Below are positions 57,577-64,000 of a stretch of DNA of 64,000 bases, in pieces. The notes beneath the pieces were generated by a model. That model saw only the letters and a list, made by a program, of their open reading frames with translations, ran no database searches and was not told the origin of the DNA. The DNA comes from Nereocystis luetkeana (Eukaryota > Sar > Phaeophyceae > Laminariales > Laminariaceae). Location: the NCBI GenBank assembly GCA_031213475.1, contig JARUPZ010000005.1:3635732-3699731 (forward strand). The letters are read 5' to 3'. The position numbers and the translations under genes were made by a program. Every line of letters begins with the position of its first letter. Position 1 is the stretch's first letter.

Positions 57577-58640
57577 GTGGACAGACTGGTGGAGACACCC
57601 GCGCTGACCTTAGTGGGGGCAGGCACGCAAACGGTGTACTGGAACAAGTGGCAAACCTGGTGCCGTCTCAGAGCGATTGAAGGGAAGAGTCCGTGGCTAG
57701 CAGAGGGTGATGGAGTCGACGCAGCAGTGAAAGAGTTGACGAAATTCATGGCCCTGCGATGCTTTGCATTCAAAACCCAAAGCCAGACCATACGAGGTTA
57801 TCTATCCGCGATTAATTATTTCCACAGAATGTTCGGAGGTTGGGAGCTGCCCACTTCGCACTGCATGGTTATGGCCGTAGGGAAAGGGATCGATAGAGCT
57901 CACGGGAAATCGGAGATACGCCCCAAGGTAAGGAAGCCTCTTACGTGGGACCTGTTGACCTCGGGGATGAAGAGCGCGTGTGAGGTGGGAACCGAAGGAT
58001 GGGTAGTCTGGACCGGACTGGCGTTGTCGTTTCATCTTCTTTGTAGAGCCTCTGAAATTTGGGCCTACGGCAACGGGCTGGTACACGCAGATTTTTGTCT
58101 GACGAGGAGAGACTTGGAGTGTTTTTCGGGAGCGTTCAACTAGCGTGGGAAGAAAGAGGTTTTGCACACAGAGTAGAGTGACGTTCCGCGCTTCCAAGTC
58201 AGACTCCAAGAGGTTGGTTGGGGTCAATCGGCACAAGGACGAGAGTAACGAAAGGGAAGGGAAGGTTTTTGGGACGTAAAGAGTGAGGGGGCGTTGGAGA
58301 TCCTCCTGGATTTACTAGACCTTCATCCCGAACTGAGCAGGTCAGCACGATTGATGCAGACACGCACGGCCACCGGGTGGAAGGTGATCACGCGCACCGT
58401 TGCTAAGGCCTTGAGGCGGATGTTAATTAGTTTGGGTATAGACCCGACTCAGCACGCTCTCCACTCAGGCAGGATCGGGGGGGCAATCCAGCTTGCTGCG
58501 CAAGGCGCATCGGACATTTAGATTCAACATGCGGGGAGATGGAAATCACTAGCGTTCATGGTCTATGTAAGAGCAGGAGGGGAGGGATCAGATTTTGTGT
58601 CCGAAGCACTAACAAGGTAATAGTGGCAGGAACTTGAGGG
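57577..58640 (+). pseudogene. Tyrosine recombinase (integrase) of the Ngaro-like element
   Basis: The N-terminal core-binding part reads Y-W-N-K-W-Q-T-W-C-R-L and T-I-R-G-Y-L-S-A-I-N-Y-F-H. The catalytic set is present: Arg in L-L-C-R-A-S-E-I (58045-58047), H-S-G-R (58462-58473, the H-x-x-R pair) and Tyr in F-M-V-Y-V-R (58564-58566), after H-A-G-R-W. The frame has TAG at 58141, a disturbed stretch to about 58270, and TAG at about 58519 just before I-Q-H-A-G-R-W. It would cut and join a circular cDNA instead of a DDE integrase. Start codon unresolved; the region upstream to RNase H is only about 170 bp. Confidence 0.85.
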
Positions 58641-58673
58641 ATTTAATTCGAGGGATAGTCAGGCTAGACTAAT

Positions 58674-58860
58674 GGGAAAGACTTCGACCAGTTGTCCGTT
58701 TTCCCTTGGGGTACTGGTCGAAACGTAAACGTAGAAAGCGGGTTAGCCCGAAGTGTGTTATGGGAGCATGGTGTCCCATGGTACCATGTGTTTGTCCTCT
58801 TCGGCATTGCTTTATTGCGTGAATTAATACCAAAATTCTTGAGCCAATCATACCAAATTA
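58674..58860 (+). repeat. Split direct repeat B1
   Basis: Matches 59160-59337 over its whole length with about ten differences. It lies directly after the recombinase region and 12 bp before A2. Confidence 0.85.
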
Positions 58861-58872
58861 AAATACTCGAAG

Positions 58873-59079
58873 ATGGAGTTTGTTAAAAAGGCGTTGATAA
58901 GAATTGGGAGGCATTACAATGTGACATATGGAAAGTGGATTATGGATGAGGGTACCTGGTCAGAGTTCGTGCCCCAAGCAGAGGGGGAGAACCAACGAGA
59001 GAAAAGGAAGGCAGAACGCAAGATGATAGTAGCCAAATACGGGCAGTGATATATGCATACAGGCTTGGAGCGTTTTTTT
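58873..59079 (+). repeat. Split direct repeat A2
   Basis: Second copy of A1, ending GGCTTGGAGCG plus a T run. It is followed by an 80-bp spacer with CCCACCATCCCACCATCCCA and a G-rich stretch. Confidence 0.85.
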
Positions 59080-59159
59080 CCCACCATCCCACCATCCCAC
59101 CCTAACGCTCAAGAGAGAGGGGAGGGGGGGGGCATCTTAGGTAGGGTACGTGTTGGAGA

Positions 59160-59337
59160 GGGAAAGAGTTCGATCAGTTGTCCGTTTTCCCTTGGGGTAC
59201 TGGTCGAAACGTAAACGTAGGAAGCGGGTTAGCCCGAAGTGTGTTCTGGGAGCACGGGGTCCCATTGTACCATGTGTTTGTCCTCTTCGGCACTGCTTTA
59301 TTGCGAAAATTAATGCTTGAGCCAATCGTAACAAATG
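59160..59337 (+). repeat. Split direct repeat B2
   Basis: Right end of the element. Beyond it the sequence resumes the GGTTTGGGAGGATACC repeat field at 59344. Confidence 0.85.
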
Positions 59338-60805
59338 TTTTGTTTCAGGTTTGGGAGGATACCGAAGGACGCCGCCAAGCTCTCGCCCCCTAGAGCATGC
59401 ATCTACCTCATTTCTTGGAGCCCGTTATATATACTATTTGATCTTGCCCGCCACCGAGCGGGCTGGCCGTGTGCTGAGTCTCTCTTGAGATTGAGCGTAA
59501 ATCGTCTATGCTCGCACGAGCTGAAAGAAAATGTTTGTGTACTTTCGCGTTTCCATTCGCATACTATAGCAGTTTTTTTCAAGACCGTAGAGTACAACAG
59601 GAGTGGATTACTTCTTGTGCGACAGCAAATTATCTACGAGTACTACTCCTGTCTCCGTCTCGAATGGCAAAAAATAGTTTTTTTTCAGGTTTGGGAGGAT
59701 ACCGTAGGACGCAAAGAATAGTCTTTTTTTTTCAGGTTTGGGAGGATACCGTAGGACGCCGCCGGCAAGCTCTTGCCCCCTAGAGCATGCATCCACCTTA
59801 TTTCTTCGAGCCCGTCATCTATACTATTTATCTCGCCCGCCAATGAGGGGGTTGGCCGCGGGCTGAGTCTCTGTCGAGATCGAGCGTCTATCGTCGCACG
59901 AGCTGTACGAGTATGAGTACGACTAGTTAATTCTGCACGAGTATCCGTCTCGAATGGCAAACAATAGGCTTTTGTTCAGGTTTGGGAGGATACCGTACGA
60001 CGCCGCCGGCAAGCTCTTGCCCCCTAGAGCATGCATGCACCTCATTTCTTCGAGCCCGTCATCTATACTAGTTGATCTTGTCCGCCACCGCGCGGGTTGC
60101 CCGTGTGCTGAGTTTCGAGATCGAGCGTCTGTCGTGTATCGTCGCACGAGCTGAAATAATATTTTTTTGGTGTTGTACTTTGCGTTCCCATTCGCATACT
60201 ATATAGCAGGTCTTTTCCAGTACAACAGGAGTGGGTTAATTTTAGTGCCACAGCAAAATTATCTGCGAGTACTACTGCTGTAGTGCGGAGTGCTGTATCC
60301 GGTTCGAATGGCAAAAAATGCATGTCGTCTATCGTCGCACGAGCAGGTCTTCTAGAGTACAACAAACGTCTCGAATGGCAATTTTATATTTTTTTTTCAG
60401 GTTTGGAGGATACCGTAGGACGCCACCGGCAAGCTCTTGCCCCCTAGAGCATGCATGCTCCTCATTTCTTCGAGCCCGTCATCTGTACTAGCTGATCTTG
60501 CCCGTCACCGCGTGGGTTGCTCGTGGGCTGAGTCTCAGTCGAGATCGAGCGTCTATCGTGTATCGTCGCACGAGGTGAAAAGCTACTGTTTGGTCTACTT
60601 CGCGTTTCCATTCGCATACTATATAGAAGGTCTTTTACAGTACAACAGGAGTGGGTTACTTTTTGTGCTTTAGCAATATTATCCAAATTGTATCCGTCTC
60701 GAATGGCAAATAAAATGCATACTATATCGCAGGTATTTTATAGCAGTGAAGGGCAAAAAATGTTTTTTTTTTCAGGTTTGGGGGGATAGCGTAGGACGCT
60801 GCCGG
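59338..60805 (+). repeat. GGTTTGGGAGGATACC tandem repeat field, right block
   Basis: Units begin at about 59345, 59686, 59733, 59977, 60400 and 60772 with CAGGTTTGG(G)AGGATACCGT. Full units (about 340-420 bp) contain CTCTTGCCCCCTAGAGCATG, CTCATTTCTTCGAGCCCGTC, TGAGTCTCTGTCGAGATCGA and TTTCCATTCGCATACTATA. The unit equals, in reverse complement, part of the interior of the GACCTATGCC MITE family. Confidence 0.85.
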
Positions 60806-61752
60806 CAGCTGTGATTTACTTTCTACTTTTCGCCTCTATTTATTTGCGATTCTCATCGTATGTTTCATTACTCGCAAATAATAACCCGCCAGTTGAAAAT
60901 ACATGTCAATCTGCTGAATGTGTAACAGCTCACAACGAAATGTTTTTTATTGGCCAACAAAGCGTCGTCATGCACATACTATTATAGCAGTTGAGCCTGG
61001 TATCAGTATATATGGCTCCTATACGATTTGATATGTCCATAGTACTTGGTCATGTTTTTTGCCCACTAGAGCATGCATCCACCTCATTTCTCATTTGGTC
61101 AACAACAATTTTCCATACTATAGCACAAGCAGGTCTTTTACAGTACAACAACAGGGGTGGACTACTTCTTGTGCGACAACTAAATTATCTACGAGTACTC
61201 TTTAAAAATTGCATACTAGTAAAAAAATTGCATTTGCACTGAGATATCTTGTCAAACCTACCTTTTACTTCGCTTCATGTTTCGATCCTCGTGACTTACT
61301 TAGGTATTCTTCACTGTAGTAACCCCGCAGTTGGCTTGCAGCAGCACAAAAGTCAAGCAGGGCTCGGTAAGCTACTGATGATCGAGTTGTTTTATCTCCC
61401 CAGGGGCTGGGTAAGCTACTGGTCCAGGTCTTTTATCTCTATAGTAACCCCGCTGTTTTTACTTCGCTTTTTTTGTTGCGATCCTCGTGACAAGTCTCGG
61501 TACTCTGCAGTAACCCCGCTGTTGGTTTGCAGCGGCACAAAGGTAGAGATATCTTGTCAATCTAACTTTTTGCTTACATTTCATGTTGCGATCCTCGTGA
61601 CATTTACTACTCCATATATTCAATTCGTAGGCTTAAATGTGTCTATTATTTTACATTACGATCAAGAGTAGTAGTATAGTGTTGATTACTTTGTAATTGG
61701 CGTGCGTACAAGCGCAATACATATAAGCAACCCCGCAGACCGCTGATGCTGA
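60806..61752. other. Low-complexity unassigned stretch
   Basis: AT-richer than its surroundings. Contains fragments of the preceding repeat (60960-61190) and a repeated GCGATCCTCGTGAC/GTAACCCCGC motif (61290, 61455, 61515, 61590). No gene recognised. Confidence 0.45.
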
Positions 61753-62577
61753 GACCTATGCCAATGGAAACGCGAAGTTTAAAAAAAAATCAAATATATC
61801 GCTTTCAAAAAACAGCCGACAAATTTCTTGTACCGCCGCTGTGGGTAAAAAAGAGAAGAAATCTTTGATTTCTTCTTTTTTTCCCCCCAACGGCTGCAGG
61901 CGGCGCAATTTGTGTTTTTCTGGTCGCAAATTGTCAACACGGTGATCGAAACCAGCTCGTGCGACGATCGACGCTCGATCTCGACATAGACTCGGCCAAC
62001 GGCCAACCCGATAGGTATCTGGCAAGCCCAACGAATATAAATGACGGCCTCGAAAATATCAAGTGTATCCATGGTCTAGGGGGCGAGAGCTTGCCGGCGG
62101 CGTCCTACGGTATTCTCATAAACCTGAAAACAAGTCTATTTTTTGTCATTCGAGACGGATGGAGTTTTGTCTTCTGTTTTGTGCAAACCAGCGGCCAAAT
62201 GCTTTTTTATCATGCGCCTGGTCAGCTCCCGCCACATGACACCGGCCATGGTGTGAAGACGGTGACCCTAGGGTGGGTCGGAGCCCCTAACGAGCGCACT
62301 CCGTTCAGAATTCATGACGCAATCGTTGGTTCTGTTGATCGATGTCTGTCGAGGACTTGGAATCTCGCCGCTTCGAACCAAAGATCGGCCTGAGTTTATC
62401 TCAAGCCGATGTTGGCCTAACATCGGCCCCAGATTTGCTTTTTTCGGGATTTTCCAAAAGTTAGGAACTTTTTTTTTTTTTAGGTGGCCCAAAGGAAGCG
62501 TGTTTTGAAATGTTTTGGCGGGTATCTTTGAAATTCAAACTTTTTATTGCAACTTCGCAGTACCATTGGCATAGGTC
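61753..62577. mobile_element. MITE, GACCTATGCCAATGG TIR family, copy 3
   Basis: Begins GACCTATGCCAATGGAAACG and ends CCATTGGCATAGGTC, between TGA at 61750-61752 and TGA at 62578-62580. It is the cleanest copy, with intact ends and target duplication. Confidence 0.9.
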
Positions 62578-62629
62578 TGAGTGCCACCACCGTATATCAG
62601 CCACTTTCATCATTCACACTCTACAATTT

Positions 62630-62830
62630 TAGGTTGTGAAAGAGTCTGGTGCATCATCACTACTCTTATGGGGGATCATATAAAATAGAACCTACGGTCC
62701 ATAAAAAAACATCTAAATCGCTTTTTTTACGAACAGTATTTAGTCCTATTTACTACCGGTATGGTCCCCCGTAATACTAGGAGCACGAAAAAGTCTAATT
62801 CGCATCAACTTCAAGCCGAAAAGTGATTCG
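62630..62830 (-). repeat. Reverse copy of the 47450-47660 repeat
   Basis: Contains the GGTCCCCCGTAATACTAG end and AGTCTAATTCGCATCAACTT, in opposite orientation to the 47.5 kb copy. 62640-62680 pairs with 62750-62775 as imperfect inverted ends. Confidence 0.65.
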
Positions 62831-63960
62831 CTTTTACTTTCCAATACTCCGTGTGGTACAGACATGACAATTTATGCTCTCTCTCCAATCGTCCGTCGAT
62901 CACTTTGCTACCGCCCTATATTTCGTCTCCCCGATTCCAGAAAATATAAATATCTCTGGAAAAAAATAATGGAGGTAATTAATCATTCTGCCTATTTTGA
63001 TGTCGGGACCATTCAGCCTATACCAAGTATATTATACTAGGGAATAAAAGGCCCTCCCGCCCCCACGGCGGTCGGGCAAGATTCCTGTAGATAATATAGG
63101 AGCTATATGATGGGTGAGCCAATACGTACTTAGGATGGACATTAATTGTGGCCCTGTGCTTTAAATTAATGAAAACCACTGTGTATCACTTTATGTAGGA
63201 CCTCAATAAGCGTTTAAATTATGAATTGTGCTATTATTCTTGGATGTGCTTGCTCCCTCTCTGGAATCTCACTCTGCAACTTTATTAGTTGTTGGTTGCA
63301 CCAGCACGATGCAAAACAATTCTCGGGTAATACGATAAACGCACAGCAGAGGGACCACACTCGGAGTATCGATTGTTTCCTTAACGAGCAAATTTCGTAC
63401 TCTGAATGCTGAGACTACTAGGATGCTTACTATCCTCAACATTGCGAGTGACTGCGAGTGTGAGCAGTACCAGGTACTCAACTTCAAACCACGAAATAGT
63501 ACTAAAGATCGAAATGCCACGGGTGCAAGGAGTGCCCGCAGGACCGGACGCCGAAATACCCGAATGAACGGTCGTCAATATTATCACTTTAATGGAGAGG
63601 ATGAGGTGTGTTAAATCGAGGTGTCAGAGCAGAGATCAGACGACCGTGCTGGTGGGATAATGAAATGAAAACGATGTCGAACTTCCTTAATCACAAACAC
63701 GGGGATAATAGAGACGGCAGCAGCAGTGGTGACGCAAAATGTAAATGCTGTACGAGACGTATCTGCACGAAGAACGGCTGAAATTATGGTGGTCATCGAC
63801 AGAAGAGTGTGCCGGATTGGGTCGTCCTGAGCAAAGGCCAGACGATGCTCGTGAGATATCAGCATGGGAAGGTGCAGATAGAGGCTCCGAGTACCTTGGA
63901 GTAAAGTAACGAGTATCGGAGCGAAATTACTTCAGGTATTTCGTGTACTCGGAGTATTTC
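62831..63960. other. Unassigned stretch
   Basis: Short open frames (63221-63412 plus, 63611-63865 minus) without recognised domains. One TACCAGGTA at 63468. Confidence 0.4.
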
Positions 63961-63961
63961 A

Positions 63962-64000
63962 GGGCTCGATACTCCGGGATACTGCTCGTACTCGGATTAT
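63962..64000. repeat. Possible hAT-like end cut by the window edge
   Basis: CAGGGCTCGATACTCCGGGA starts here after several ACTCGGAGTA-type units. It resembles the 22624 end (CAGGGCTC plus repeated short arms). Too little is visible to be sure. Confidence 0.3.

Larger units (their letters stand above)
51456..59337 (+). mobile_element. Ngaro-like tyrosine-recombinase retrotransposon with split direct repeats
   Basis: The layout is A1 (51456-51655), three coding blocks, B1 (58674-58860), A2 (58873-59079), B2 (59160-59337). A1 and A2 share ATGGAGTTTGTTAAAAAGGC and run colinear for about 200 bp. B1 and B2 share TTGTCCGTTTTCCCTTGGGG and TTAGCCCGAAGTGTGTT. A1-B1-A2-B2 split direct repeats, with gag, RT/RNase H and a tyrosine recombinase, define the Ngaro/PAT side of the DIRS order. 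No methyltransferase fits between RNase H and recombinase (about 250 bp), which favours Ngaro. Several stops and frameshifts mean this copy is not intact. It interrupts the tandem repeat field on both sides. Confidence 0.85.

Noticed and set aside
55436..58640. Reassigned stop codons (TGA/TAG read as amino acids)
   Set aside because: IQCH and other host exons end normally at stops and use standard codons. The interrupted element is better explained by mutation.

Overview
This window is a gene-poor, repeat-dense piece of a eukaryotic nuclear genome. Base composition is fairly balanced, and the recognisable host genes are split by short GT-AG introns. I infer a photosynthetic stramenopile, most likely a brown alga. 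The clues are an IQCH-type protein, whose family is restricted to organisms with cilia or flagella; a secretory signal followed by a V-S-A-F motif that looks like a heterokont plastid presequence; a VPS25 (ESCRT-II) exon; abundant CAG/CTG runs; and a transposon mix of tyrosine-recombinase retroelement, LINEs, Copia remnants and TIR MITEs. The species cannot be fixed from sequence alone.

Layout. 1-2184: mostly unassigned, with one TIR repeat (1177-1876). 2185-10000: a 7.8 kb nested inverted repeat whose arms carry 24-bp tandem arrays. Its centre holds a stray VPS25 exon and two abutting MITEs. Its right arm is broken by tandem 300-bp units and a train of three more MITEs that share TTA target trinucleotides. 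11225-13800: a seven-exon host-type gene resembling DUF6729-like proteins. 13938-18780: a decayed Copia-like element between direct repeats, with a duplicated RNase H segment and a 44-bp minisatellite. 22624-23534: a repeat built of GACCC-rich arms. 24480-30200: a COMM-like exon and the spliced IQCH gene (minus strand). 30702-31269: a two-exon gene with a plastid-type presequence. 33950-37470: nested repeats containing a hAT-type MITE with a clean 8-bp target duplication. 39015-40768: two more TIR elements. 40880-44905: two degenerate LINEs in opposite orientation. 48170-49790: duplicated repeat units. 50225-60805: a tandem repeat field interrupted by a MITE and by a 7.9 kb Ngaro-like tyrosine-recombinase retrotransposon with classic split direct repeats (A1-ORFs-B1-A2-B2). 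61753-62577: another MITE copy.

The strongest unexplained signal is a palindromic 9-mer, TACCWGGTA. By eye it occurs about 20 times, against roughly 0.5 expected, mostly in the first 33 kb and outside the recognised elements. Repeat boundaries with target duplications were read base by base. Other repeat edges are approximate.
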